A stretch of DNA of 64,000 nucleotides from Neolewinella litorea (lineage in GTDB: Bacteria > Bacteroidota > Bacteroidia > Chitinophagales > Saprospiraceae), in assembly GCF_004803465.1 (NCBI RefSeq), contig NZ_SRSF01000009.1, forward strand, positions 1 through 64,000. Direction: 5' to 3'. Position 1 is the stretch's first letter, and every line of letters starts with the position of its first letter. The position numbers were made by a program, and so were the translations under genes. Shown in pieces: positions 1 through 7,604 of the stretch. Under the pieces are notes generated by a model, which worked only from the letters and a program-made list of their open reading frames with translations, was not told the DNA's origin and made no database searches.

Positions 1-239
1 TCGGCGACCAGTTCCTTCAAACTTCGATTCTCCTTCTCCAGGGACTTGATCTCTCGCAGCCGCTTGACGGTGACGCCGTGGCGGAAGCCGTCCTCACCCA
101 TCTCGGAGAACTTCTTGCGCCAAGCGTAGTAGGTGGCCGGGTAGACGTCGTACTTCTCCAGCGTAACCTTGACGCCTTTTTCGGAAGCCTCTTTGATGAT
201 CTGCAGCTTGTCTTCGGTAGTGAATTTGCGCTTTGACAT
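1..239 (-). CDS. IS3-family transposase OrfA (partial, runs off the window)
   Basis: Reading the minus strand from the ATG at 239, an open frame begins MSKRKFTTEDKLQIIKEA and continues to the window edge with no stop. It shows the small helix-turn-helix of IS3/IS911-type OrfA (YDVYPATYYAWRKKF) followed by the start of a leucine-zipper helix (REIKSLEKENRSLKELVA). OrfA binds the IS ends and is normally fused to the DDE-carrying OrfB by a -1 frameshift; OrfB would lie outside this window. The sequence just upstream (about 240-299) looks like the left end of the element, beginning TGTATTGCCCCCCTAATTG on the minus strand. Family assignment is firm, subgroup is not. Confidence 0.8.
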   Translation of the reverse strand, partial: MSKRKFTTEDKLQIIKEASEKGVKVTLEKYDVYPATYYAWRKKFSEMGEDGFRHGVTVKRLREIKSLEKENRSLKELVA

Positions 240-299
240 GGTGAAAAATTACAGTTTTTGAACTGTAATCCGTTCCGATCAATTAGGGGGGCAATACAC
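240..299 (-). mobile_element. probable left terminus of the IS3-type element
   Basis: This leader lies between the OrfA start at 239 and the truncated neighbouring transposase. On the minus strand it starts TGTATTGCCCCCC and carries a short inverted repeat, ACAGTT/AACTGT, at about 251-266. The neighbouring reading frame changes character here, so I infer that the element inserted into an older transposase gene. The exact boundary and any target duplication cannot be fixed without the other end. Confidence 0.45.
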
Positions 300-702
300 C
301 GCTGGGGGTGACCGCGCCAGTACTCAATGACCGGGTAGCGTACTTTTTTTTTAGGTCATAACCCACCTCCTGACTCGCCAGGTCGAGCGTGGTCTGCAAC
401 AGGTCGATTTCCATTTGCTTGCAACCAACAATCCGTTCCAGTTCGGCCAGTCGGGCCAATAGGCGTTCGATACGCTTGCCTTCGCTTTCCATTTCTACCA
501 CCGTACGGGTACCTTTGATGCGATCTGAATATAGGTAGATCCACTGGTAAAGCGAGGTGCGACTGACCTGCCAGAGCCGACATCCCTGGGCGATGGAGAC
601 CTCTCCCGCGGTGAGTTGCGCAACGCAGCGGCGTTTGAAGGGCTCGCTGAAGCGCCGCGTGTACTTCTGGTTAAGGGTGGGGTGTTCTGAATTTGATGAC
701 AT
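283..702 (-). pseudogene. IS3-like transposase OrfA, with its OrfB cut off by another IS
   Basis: The frame starts at the ATG at 702 (MSSNSEHPTLNQKYTRRF) and encodes about 139 residues. It has an N-terminal helix-turn-helix (VSIAQGCRLWQVSRTSLYQW) and a leucine-rich dimerisation helix (RIERLLARLAELERIVG). A run of nine A on the minus strand (344-352) lies in frame as A-AAA-AAG, the slippery heptamer IS3 elements use for -1 fusion of OrfA to OrfB. The -1 frame continues for only about 45 nt before the terminus of the next IS, so the catalytic OrfB is missing here. The last dozen residues of the zero-frame product are probably read out of the junction. I therefore call it a truncated, non-autonomous remnant. 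Confidence 0.65.
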
Positions 703-1119
703 AATCGATGTGTACGATTGTGTCAAGCTATTTCAGGCATGGACAGTTGCTGGTTGCTGGGAACGGTTTGTGGGGGTTGTTGTGTTGGGTTTGGGGTGGC
801 TGTTCGGTGGCCTTAGGTCAGGTCGTGGGGGGTGGGGATTACTACCTGCTGGCGTGTTCAGGGTTGTTTGGGGGCTGGTATTTGGCTGGACTTGTGGTGT
901 ATATCTCGGCTGTTCGTGTTTAGCCAGATATATTTCTCTTGGTAATTTGTATTAGTTGTGTATTATTGGTGGGTGGGTGGTGTGTACGCGTTGATAATTG
1001 CGCTTCTATAGTGTGCGTATGCGTAATGCGGATGTGTTAGTGTTGTGTGCAATGATAAACAAGCCCCAGTTCAAATCAGAAAAATTATACATTTTGCGAA
1101 AACTAGATAATAGAAATTG
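703..1119. other. gene-free, strand-biased G+T-rich spacer
   Basis: About 400 bases with no convincing gene. From roughly 735 to 1050 the plus strand is strikingly rich in G and T, with long stretches such as tgtgggggttgttgtgttgg, quite unlike either the neighbouring AT-rich genes or the GC-rich chromosome. The right part (1050-1119) is AT-rich and probably holds the promoter of the next gene. AGTGTTGTGTGCA at 1039-1051 recurs inverted at 2348-2360. No structural RNA was recognised. Confidence 0.5.
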
Positions 1120-2244
1120 ATGATGAATTTATTTGAAACTACTGACCGAAGCGATGAATCACACATGAGAGTGGATGAGACGCTATATGAGTTCTTTAAT
1201 AGAAGTGCCTCCGATTACTCAATCCGGTTAAGGGATCGCCTAGAAAGCTGGTTTAAAGACTACCCAGAGAAAGAAAAGAGCGATTTGATATCATCCTTTA
1301 AAAACGACTGGTATCCATCCTATTTTGAGTTACTCTTATTTAGGATATTCCATACTCTCAAATTTGGTGTAGTAGTTCATCCAGAAATGGAAAACACTAC
1401 CAAGCGGCCTGACTTTATGTTGTCGAAGGACGGAATTGTTATATACGCTGAGGCGAGATTAGCACGAGACAAAAGTGAGAAAGAAGAAAAAGTAGAAAAT
1501 ATAACTAATGAAATAGTCGATAAGATTAATAAAAATGTTGCTTCCGACAGTGTTTTTCTATCAATATACGATATACAAATCAAACAGATAAAATCGGAAA
1601 AACTTCAAGAACTGTACCGGCGGCTAAACGAATACATTGAAGAAAACAAAGAAAAGATCAGGGATGAAAGCTATTGGATATCATCTGAAAGATACAAGGA
1701 TCGATTCATCTATGAATGTGAATCGTTTAGAATAGAATGCTCATTAATTCCTAGAACTATATCGACAGAAAAACCTGTCAACATAGTGGGTATCCAAGGA
1801 AGTGCCGCACAAATCATAGATCCTATTCAGTATCTCAAAAACGCAATTAACCGCAAAGCTGGCCGATATGGGAAATTAGATAAGCCATTCATTGTTTGTG
1901 TCCAGATTGGCTCTGTGTTTGGTGCGCATGATAGTGAACTCGATGATCTAATGTTCGGTCAAGGAGTATACTCAATGACTACGAAATCGTCTTTTAGAGA
2001 GCATAACGGAATGTTTGGAAGTGAAGTTAATCCTAAAATGACAAGAGTTAGTGGCGTACTTTTCGTTCGATCTGATTATATGGTTCCTGAGTCAACTACA
2101 TTACGCTATTACAAAAACCCCAACGCAAAATACCCTTTTGATTTCGGCGGATTAATCGAAAAGCACTCCTATAATTGGAAATCTATTCAAGTACAAATCG
2201 GAGAATTTGACTCTACAGTATTAACTCATAGCGATCTAAATTAA
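1120..2244 (+). CDS. PD-(D/E)XK-like nuclease-fold protein, function unknown
   Basis: A 374-residue soluble protein, AT-rich and lysine/isoleucine-rich unlike the GC-rich chromosome. The ATG at 1120 is taken as the start; ATG 1123 is equally possible. Around residues 68-115 there is a pattern typical of PD-(D/E)XK folds: a helix with Glu70 (SYFELLLFRIF), then VVHPEMENTTKRPDFML with Pro97-Asp98, then a strand IVIYAEARLA with Glu111. The usual lysine two residues after Glu111 is replaced (E-A-R), a variant known in some branches of this superfamily. The rest (residues 115-374) is not recognised. It stands alone, with no methylase or helicase partner, between IS remnants. A defence or mobile-element nuclease role is inference; the fold call is moderately confident. 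Confidence 0.6.
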   Translation: MMNLFETTDRSDESHMRVDETLYEFFNRSASDYSIRLRDRLESWFKDYPEKEKSDLISSFKNDWYPSYFELLLFRIFHTLKFGVVVHPEMENTTKRPDFMLSKDGIVIYAEARLARDKSEKEEKVENITNEIVDKINKNVASDSVFLSIYDIQIKQIKSEKLQELYRRLNEYIEENKEKIRDESYWISSERYKDRFIYECESFRIECSLIPRTISTEKPVNIVGIQGSAAQIIDPIQYLKNAINRKAGRYGKLDKPFIVCVQIGSVFGAHDSELDDLMFGQGVYSMTTKSSFREHNGMFGSEVNPKMTRVSGVLFVRSDYMVPESTTLRYYKNPNAKYPFDFGGLIEKHSYNWKSIQVQIGEFDSTVLTHSDLN

Positions 2245-2604
2245 TCCTAACAGAAGACAAGAAGAAAGTAACCTTTGTTTGGACCTTGCATCAAGTTCCA
2301 TTACCGTTGTAAATTAAATTATATTAATTATTTAGTTATCTGTGAAATGCACACAACACTGCCTACCACGCACAGCCGCCGGATAGGCTTGTTGGTGCTG
2401 TGATTGTTTCAGAAGCAACCGTGGTAAACATCGACACCCGAAGTGTTAGTTGGTGAAGGCGGCCGTCGGGTAGGCCCCCGTTGGAGTGAAAGGCTACACT
2501 TCGTTCCGCCTTCCACTCCAACGTGAGCTGCAATTAAAACTACTGAAACTAATTCCAGTGAACTCAGAAATATCCAACGCCCCCCCCTTACAATTCACAA
2601 TTTT
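2245..2604. other. 360-base intergenic with a strong hairpin
   Basis: The left third is AT-rich; the middle is GC-rich, with two similar stretches, GCCGCCGGATAGGC (about 2371) and GCCGTCGGGTAGGC (about 2463). At 2479-2494 and 2508-2523 lies a 16-bp inverted repeat with one mismatch and a 13-nt loop. No U-tract follows, so it is not a canonical terminator. No ORF is supported. It looked briefly like an integron attC site but fails the core-site consensus. Confidence 0.5.
2479..2523. repeat. 16-bp imperfect inverted repeat (hairpin)
   Basis: CGTTGGAGTGAAAGGC at 2479-2494 pairs with GCCTTCCACTCCAACG at 2508-2523, leaving a 13-nt loop. It sits upstream of the DUF5677-like gene within the AT-rich island. 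It could be a protein-binding palindrome, a recombination site or a terminator without a U-run; nothing in the sequence decides this. Confidence 0.6.
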
Positions 2605-3663
2605 ATGGATAAAAATGTTATAGGAATAAAAGATCTTGTTTTCTCCAATTTTGAAGATAATTACATTGAAACTCTACTAACTATCCTGGAAAGCTTATCG
2701 GCAGAACAAATATTTAGAACCGCAGACGCCGACGGTTTTGAAGTTATTATGCAAGGATATGATGATTTCCTTGCTGAATTAACACTGGATCATCATAATC
2801 TTAATATTGATAAATTCGTTGAACAGATCACCGTTAGCCAGAAACGAAATATTAACCGACATAGACAACAGTTCGAGAATTTTGTGTTATTGATTGAATT
2901 ATGCAAATCAATTTTTGAGATAGTTATAGACAGAATCTCCAAATACAAGAATGATCTGAGTGAAACCCTGAAAGTAGCTATTTCACTCTATGGATTAATT
3001 TTGAGAAAAGCTAATCAAATCTTCTTGCTGCTAATGTCTGGTCAAGAAGACGCAGCAATGGCTGTCTGGAGATCGTTATATGAAACTACAGTCGTATATC
3101 TTGTTTTAGTTACTGAAGATGATGAAGTTCTTACTAAAAAATTTGTAGAGCATTCAGACATTGGGAGGTATAAGAAAGCCATAAGTTATCAGGAAAACCA
3201 TAAAAGCTTCAATTTTCCGCCTTTGGAAGACGATGTTATTTTGAAATATACACGTCGTAGAGATGCATTGAAGAATAAATATGGTTTGGATTTTGTTAAA
3301 AGCGATTATGGATGGGCCAATGATCTTTTTGGACACAAGACAACATTTATAATGCTAGAATCCAGATTAGCGCTTGAAAAGTTCAGACCATATTACAAGT
3401 TTTGTAGTGAATATGTACATACGAATTTTGCGAGCTTTTTTTCATTCAAAGAGGGAAATATGATTAATCTTTACAAATTTGATGAGTTCAACATAACCAG
3501 GGTTTCAATTGTTGACCCAATGCAGTACACAGCTAGTTTGCTAGACGAAGTAACTGACTTTATCCTGTGGCGATTCTCGATGCCTAAAGAATTGGATGCC
3601 AATCGGTTTTTAATAGTAAGAACATTCAATAGGCTGGTCGAATCTCTGGGCGAAGAGGAGTGA
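2605..3663 (+). CDS. DUF5677-like protein
   Basis: A 352-residue AT-rich protein starting at the ATG at 2605. It is predicted all-helical and soluble. The middle carries the hallmark I associate with DUF5677: AAMAVWRSLYETTVVYLVLV (about residues 150-170), a helix with a conserved R-S-L-x-E, and later YKFCSEYVHTNFASFF, resembling the S-x-x-(V/L)-H segment of the family. The function of the family is unknown; members occur as single genes in variable genomic regions. It shares its base composition and isolated arrangement with the neighbouring nuclease-like genes, which suggests common horizontal origin. No partner gene or signal peptide is visible. Confidence 0.6.
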   Translation: MDKNVIGIKDLVFSNFEDNYIETLLTILESLSAEQIFRTADADGFEVIMQGYDDFLAELTLDHHNLNIDKFVEQITVSQKRNINRHRQQFENFVLLIELCKSIFEIVIDRISKYKNDLSETLKVAISLYGLILRKANQIFLLLMSGQEDAAMAVWRSLYETTVVYLVLVTEDDEVLTKKFVEHSDIGRYKKAISYQENHKSFNFPPLEDDVILKYTRRRDALKNKYGLDFVKSDYGWANDLFGHKTTFIMLESRLALEKFRPYYKFCSEYVHTNFASFFSFKEGNMINLYKFDEFNITRVSIVDPMQYTASLLDEVTDFILWRFSMPKELDANRFLIVRTFNRLVESLGEEE

Positions 3664-3777
3664 ATCGGCTTATAAGCTATATTGATCTGAAGTTAATTAG
3701 CAACTTATTGATATCCGCAATTATAATCAATTATTTCTCGCAGGGTATGCGTATGGTTCAAAAATAAATTTAGCACC

Positions 3778-4227
3778 ATGAACAAATTCAGGGAAAGTAG
3801 AACTCAGGAGAAGCTATCAGAATATCACATGATTTCTAAAATCTACGAACACATTTGGTTGAAGAACAAACCTTAATTGTCAATTGTGAAATCAGACGTT
3901 GATAAAGGAGTAGATCTAATAATTATTGACAAAAGCTCACCTCTATACATACAATTAAAATCGGTTTCCGCAAAGAGGTGGAACACCGACTTTTCTATAT
4001 CTGAAAACCTATACTGTCAGAAAAATTGGTGCGTGATTGTTATCAAAATTGAAGAGCAGCATAGCCAACTAAAATATAAGTACAGGCTATTGAAGAATAA
4101 TGATGTAAATATTTTAAAACTTGAGGCTGTCAAGGGTAAAATTCTTGATTATCGCAAGGTGCAAATTTACCAAAGTCACGAAGTTTCACTTGGAGACCTA
4201 TTAGAGTTTCTCACGCCAGAAAAGTAA
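3778..4227 (+). pseudogene. PD-(D/E)XK-like (DUF4365-type) protein broken by an in-frame TAA
   Basis: Translation from the ATG at 3778 gives a 32-residue head (MNKFRESRTQEKLSEYHMIS...HIWLKNKP), then TAA at 3874-3876, and the same frame continues at TTG 3877 for 116 residues. The head and tail read as one protein: after the stop, LSIVKSDVDKGVDLIIID is followed by SPLYIQLKSVSAK. The pair of D...(x)...Q-x-K strands is the active-site pattern of DUF4365-like PD-(D/E)XK proteins. Either the gene is dead, or a shortened product initiates at TTG 3877, or the stop is a sequencing error. The AT-rich composition matches its neighbours. Confidence 0.55.
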
Positions 4228-4325
4228 TGCCGCTAAAACTGCACCAGCGTACAGCTTCCAATCGTCAGCCGTCGCCGGCGCCCCAGTTTGGCGCAACCAA
4301 AAGCTGCAGGTCAAGTTGAAAAATC

Positions 4326-5048
4326 GTGGTTAACCAAAATATTTGCTACTTTGATTTAAAAAGAGAGATGGAGAAACACCCAAAATACACTATCACAGAC
4401 AAACCATTCTATACTAAAACCGCCCTTCAATTGGCTGTGAGAAGCAAAATTTCCGGATACTCGCCTGGTAGCTACCTACAAGGAAAGGATTTTGAATTCA
4501 TGACCGAATACTTACGGCAGTGTCACATCTACTGGAATTACAAATCTAGATCCGGTGTAAGTAAAATAGAAGTGGTAAAAAACTTGAAGAACCCTAAAAC
4601 TAAAGGTATCATTCTGCATCTTAAATGTGGCGAAAAGGAAGTAGTAAGCTATACGCTAAGCAAAATTGAAAAAAGAAATTACAATCAAGAATTTAGAGAT
4701 GTCATGAGATATGTAGTGAAGCCCCAAATCTACGAGGCTAAAACAAAGTATTTTGATGGTAATGAATACATGATCTGCTCTGTGACTAAAGAACCGTTCG
4801 CTTTCGAAGATTGTGATGTAGATCATATTGATCCTGAATTTGAAGAAATTGTAAAATCATTTATTGATAAATTTAAAATATCAATCACTCCCGGTCTTTT
4901 CCCAGATGTTAAAGATTTTGACGGAACCTACAAATTGACTGACACAAAGGTCACGGATCTATTTTATAATTATCATAAGTCAGTATGCAATCTACAATGT
5001 GTATCAAAAAATGGTCATAAAATAATTACTGCTCGGCGAAAAAAATAA
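4326..5048 (+). CDS. DUF3223-like / HNH endonuclease-like protein
   Basis: A 240-residue AT-rich protein; the GTG at 4326 is the only plausible start close to the domain. The N-terminal half (FYTKTALQLAVRSKI, SYLQGKDFEFMTEYLRQCH, SGVSKIEVVK) resembles DUF3223, a domain often linked to an HNH motif. The C-terminal half has CSVTKEPFAFEDCDVDHIDP (about residues 155-174) and then YHKSVCNLQCVSKNGHK, matching an HNH arrangement with Asp-His as the catalytic pair and a later Asn/His. It probably cleaves or nicks DNA. It sits alone at the right edge of the AT-rich island, 16 bases before an IS1 remnant, and has no visible modification or helicase partner. Confidence 0.6.
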   Translation: MVNQNICYFDLKREMEKHPKYTITDKPFYTKTALQLAVRSKISGYSPGSYLQGKDFEFMTEYLRQCHIYWNYKSRSGVSKIEVVKNLKNPKTKGIILHLKCGEKEVVSYTLSKIEKRNYNQEFRDVMRYVVKPQIYEAKTKYFDGNEYMICSVTKEPFAFEDCDVDHIDPEFEEIVKSFIDKFKISITPGLFPDVKDFDGTYKLTDTKVTDLFYNYHKSVCNLQCVSKNGHKIITARRKK

Positions 5049-5064
5049 TCTTGTTGGCAGTGTA

Positions 5065-5592
5065 TCACATGTAATGGTGGACGGCCAAATTGTGCTGCCA
5101 GAATATGTAAACAATCGCGGCCACGTGATTGGTGAGCTTTTTGGAGAACGGCACGCTCCGCCGCTCCAGCCGGCTGAACCTGGCGCGCACCCCGGTAAAG
5201 TAGCCCTCAATATGGTATGTCAGTGCCTTAAATGCTCGGTACTATTCCCTCAGGATGGTTGGGTAGTAGGCATCCTAATTGTCGGTAGCGAAAGAGCAGT
5301 TTTGCCGTAGCCGATCGGGTAGTTTGTCAAGGAGCCGCTGCGCTTCCTTTTTGCCCCTTCCGCGAACGTGAAAGGTTAGAACCTGCTTAATCGCCAGACA
5401 ATAAATCATCCAGGCCCACCGCTTCCTCTGCTTAAGGCCAATGATTGACCACATCTCATGCACTTGCAATTCAACGCCTTGCAGTTCTTCCTCCGTCAAA
5501 TTGTCGAGCAACTCCCAATCTACCCCAAGATCGGCCGAGGTCTGTTCCCAGACAGAGGCGGCGAGGTCCTGTACGCTTCCCCCTACCCGCAA
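5065..5592 (-). pseudogene. IS1-family transposase remnant with two in-frame TAG stops
   Basis: On the minus strand, from about 5592, the frame reads ELQVHEMWSIIGLKQRKRWAW (split over two helices), then VLTFHVRGRGKKEAQRLLDKL and CSFATDN. This matches the core of IS1 InsB-type transposases (E-x-W-S-x-x-G...KR-x-W). TAG stops occur at 5275-5277 and 5242-5244, and the same frame resumes through YHIEGYFTGVRARFSRLERR and VPFSKKLTNH, the usual IS1 C-terminus, ending at TGA 5065. The stops sit where the family could carry tryptophan (TDN-W, RE-W), so each could be a single TGG to TAG change. The expected catalytic Asp is His in QVHEMW. The N-terminal zinc ribbon is absent, cut by the adjacent IS3 remnant. 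Confidence 0.75.
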
Positions 5593-5606
5593 CCACTTTT
5601 AAGTAG

Positions 5607-6088
5607 AACTGACCCTAAATTAGTTCACCTTCCTAAAGTGGTTTCACCATGCGAAAAAGCAAGTTTACCCCCACCCAGCGGCTCGAGATCCTGGCCCAGG
5701 CCGACGCCGGCACTCCCGTAGCCGATCTGTGCCGCCAGCACCAGATCAGCGCCGCGACCTTCTACAAGTGGAAGAAGGAGCAGGCCGACGAGGCCGACGA
5801 AAGCAAACGGCGGATCAAGGAGCTCGAGACGGAGAACGCGCGTTTGAAAAAGATGTACGCTGAGTTGAGCATCGACCACGGCATCCTCTCCGATGGCTAT
5901 GCGATGCTAAAAAAGGTGCTATGTTAAAAACCAAGGTTTTACCAAAGCACCTTCATGCAACAGTCTCGGTAAAGCCAGCCTTCACCGCCGCTCACGGCAG
6001 CAGGCCAATCCCCCTTATCCTTCCAACTCCCGGAGCACCACGGCCAGCTCAGCTTGCGTGAAATTGAGTATCCCCCTAATTTACTGAG
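5607..6088 (+). mobile_element. deletion derivative of an IS3-family element
   Basis: The segment runs from a candidate left end (TGACCCTAAATTAGTTCACC at 5607) through an intact OrfA to a candidate right end around 6069-6088 whose reverse complement contains the same TAAATTAG core. Almost all of OrfB is missing: after the slippery site only about 150 bases remain. It interrupts the IS1 remnant on its left. The ends are inferred from an 8-bp match only, so the boundaries are approximate. Confidence 0.45.
5649..5927 (+). CDS. IS3-family transposase OrfA
   Basis: A 92-residue protein starting MRKSKFTPTQRLEILAQA. It has the helix-turn-helix of IS3 OrfA (VADLCRQHQISAATFYKWKK) and a C-terminal coiled coil (RRIKELETENARLKKMYAEL) ending LSDGYAMLKKVLC. 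The zero-frame codons cta-aaa-aag at 5907-5915 form an A-AAA-AAG slippery heptamer, where a -1 shift would normally join it to the DDE domain of OrfB. Downstream the -1 frame is short and shows no DDE motif, so OrfB has been deleted and the element cannot transpose by itself. The base composition is GC-rich like the chromosome, unlike the AT-rich island to the left. Confidence 0.8.
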   Translation: MRKSKFTPTQRLEILAQADAGTPVADLCRQHQISAATFYKWKKEQADEADESKRRIKELETENARLKKMYAELSIDHGILSDGYAMLKKVLC

Positions 6089-6108
6089 GCCCAACCCGTC
6101 GCAATGTT

Positions 6109-7005
6109 ATGAATGGTTTACTCTATTTGATTGCCCTACTATCGATCGGAACGCTCGCGGGACAGGAAGCAGCTGAACTTCCAGGTCCGGCCAAGGTGGT
6201 CACCCAGCACATTCTCAGCGATTACATGAAGGGTGAGGTTGATTACCACGTTTACATTCCCGACGCCTACAAGCTGGACTCAACCCATTCGTATCCGGTA
6301 ATTTACTGGCTCCACGGAAGTGGTGGCTGGCCTCCCGGCGTGCTTAATATGCTGGCCGAACGGTTTCACGCGGCAATACAAAGTGAGAAAATAGCCCCCG
6401 CCCTGGTTGTTTTTCTGGACGATGGCAAAAGGGAAAGTATGTGGGTAGACTCGAAAGACGGCACCGTCAGAATGGAAAGTGTCATCATCCGCGAACTCAT
6501 TCCACATATTGATACGTCCTTCAGAACCATTGGCCAGGCGCGAGGCCGGCTGCTGGAGGGTGGCAGCATGGGAGGCTACGGCGCGGCCAGACTGGGACTG
6601 AAATACCCTGAGCTGTTTACCGCCATTTCACTGATCAATCCGGGACCTATGCAGGAAGTCCTGAACCCCGAGGAAGCCCCGGTTGCCGGAAAGGCCAAAG
6701 CACAGCAAACGTTGGACCGCGTATACGGTGGGGATACAGCGTTTTTCCGTCAGTTAAGCCCTTGGCAAATTGCCATTGGTAATGCCCCCAACATTCGTGG
6801 CAACCTGGAAATCAGGATGATCCTCGGCGGTGCGGATCCCAGTCTAAATAATGTATTGAAATTCTCTGATCACCTCAGCCAACTGGACATTGAACACTCC
6901 ACCACCATCCTGGAAGGAGCGGGGCATTCGCCAAAAGAGATGTTTGCAGCCCTGGGCGACAGCTACTGGGAGTTTTTCAACCGGCATCTTCCAGCGCCAG
7001 AGTAA
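6109..7005 (+). CDS. secreted alpha/beta-hydrolase, esterase D / feruloyl esterase type
   Basis: A 298-residue protein with an N-terminal signal peptide (MNGLLYLIALLSIGTLAG). The body matches the putative-esterase family (PF00756): SYPVIYWLHGSGG supplies the oxyanion-hole region (about residues 65-75), GGSMGGYGAARLGLKYP (about residues 151-167) holds the nucleophile Ser in G-x-S-x-G, and ILEGAGHSPKEMF near residue 270 holds the likely catalytic His. Such enzymes hydrolyse acyl esters, for example on plant polysaccharides, in the periplasm or outside the cell. It stands alone just right of the IS debris and just before a toxin-antitoxin pair. The substrate cannot be told from the sequence. Confidence 0.8.
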   Translation: MNGLLYLIALLSIGTLAGQEAAELPGPAKVVTQHILSDYMKGEVDYHVYIPDAYKLDSTHSYPVIYWLHGSGGWPPGVLNMLAERFHAAIQSEKIAPALVVFLDDGKRESMWVDSKDGTVRMESVIIRELIPHIDTSFRTIGQARGRLLEGGSMGGYGAARLGLKYPELFTAISLINPGPMQEVLNPEEAPVAGKAKAQQTLDRVYGGDTAFFRQLSPWQIAIGNAPNIRGNLEIRMILGGADPSLNNVLKFSDHLSQLDIEHSTTILEGAGHSPKEMFAALGDSYWEFFNRHLPAPE

Positions 7006-7379
7006 TAAGCTAGCGGGTTCTGGTTCACAAAATGTGCCCGTTCTACTCGCGGTTCAAAGCGGAATATGTGAAACAGGGTACCGCCTGCCTCTTATGCCCG
7101 CAAGAGGAAGCCACCGGCTCGGCGGTGAAGTTGACGAGAAACAGTGTTATCCCCCTTCGGGAGATGGCTACCCCAAATGACGTAGCGCCCTACCAGCTGC
7201 AGAAATACCCGGCAGGGGCCAGCTGCGCCAATCCCTACAATGCGATTGGGCAGGCTTCACGTCCAACTGCGGCACCAGCGCCAGCCGCAAAGAGTAAGGG
7301 ATTGATGCCCTACCCGGACAGCGGTAGTTCCTGGCAACTTCCCTATCTTGATGGTTGTTCGAGCTAAAAACGGATCATC
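7006..7379. other. 374-base region without a supported gene
   Basis: An open frame exists at 7032-7367, but its translation is proline/alanine-rich and does not resemble any family I know, and it shows no start-site signal. I read it as non-coding or degraded sequence. The right end probably holds the promoter of the toxin-antitoxin pair. Confidence 0.4.
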
Positions 7380-7604
7380 ATGGGCTTTCACGTAGAGTTA
7401 CCGGTGGATTTGACGGCCACAGATTTCGATCTGAAGATGCTGTTTGCCAGTAAGTTGTTTGAGGAAGGCATGATCACTTCGGGACAGGGGGCACGGATGG
7501 TAGGCATCAGCCGTCGCTCATTTGTGGAACTACTGGGCCGCTACGGAGTCTCGGCTTTTCAGACGGAGGAAGATGACCTGCTAGAAGACATTGCCAATGC
7601 CTAA
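7380..7604 (+). CDS. UPF0175-family antitoxin
   Basis: A 74-residue protein (MGFHVELPVDLTATDFDL...). The segment LFASKLFEEGMITSGQGARMVGISRRSFVELLGRYGVS is the compact helical DNA-binding domain of the UPF0175 family: the usual 'A..L...G.is.g.AA...G.sr..F...l...gi' pattern. In UPF0175/DUF3368 pairs this partner is thought to neutralise the PIN-like toxin and repress the operon. The downstream toxin start lies inside the end of this gene, the overlap expected of a co-translated pair. Confidence 0.85.
   Translation: MGFHVELPVDLTATDFDLKMLFASKLFEEGMITSGQGARMVGISRRSFVELLGRYGVSAFQTEEDDLLEDIANA

Noticed and set aside
2341-2530. Possible integron attC site or gene cassette array in the AT-rich island
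   Set aside because: The hairpin at 2479-2523 reads GTT first and AAC last, the reverse of the RYYYAAC...GTTRRRY order, and the gaps between the next genes have no similar structure. No integrase gene is present.
7032-7367. 111-codon open frame between the esterase and the antitoxin
   Set aside because: Composition is proline/alanine/serine-rich with no recognisable domain, and there is no start signal; it looks like a chance frame in GC-rich DNA.
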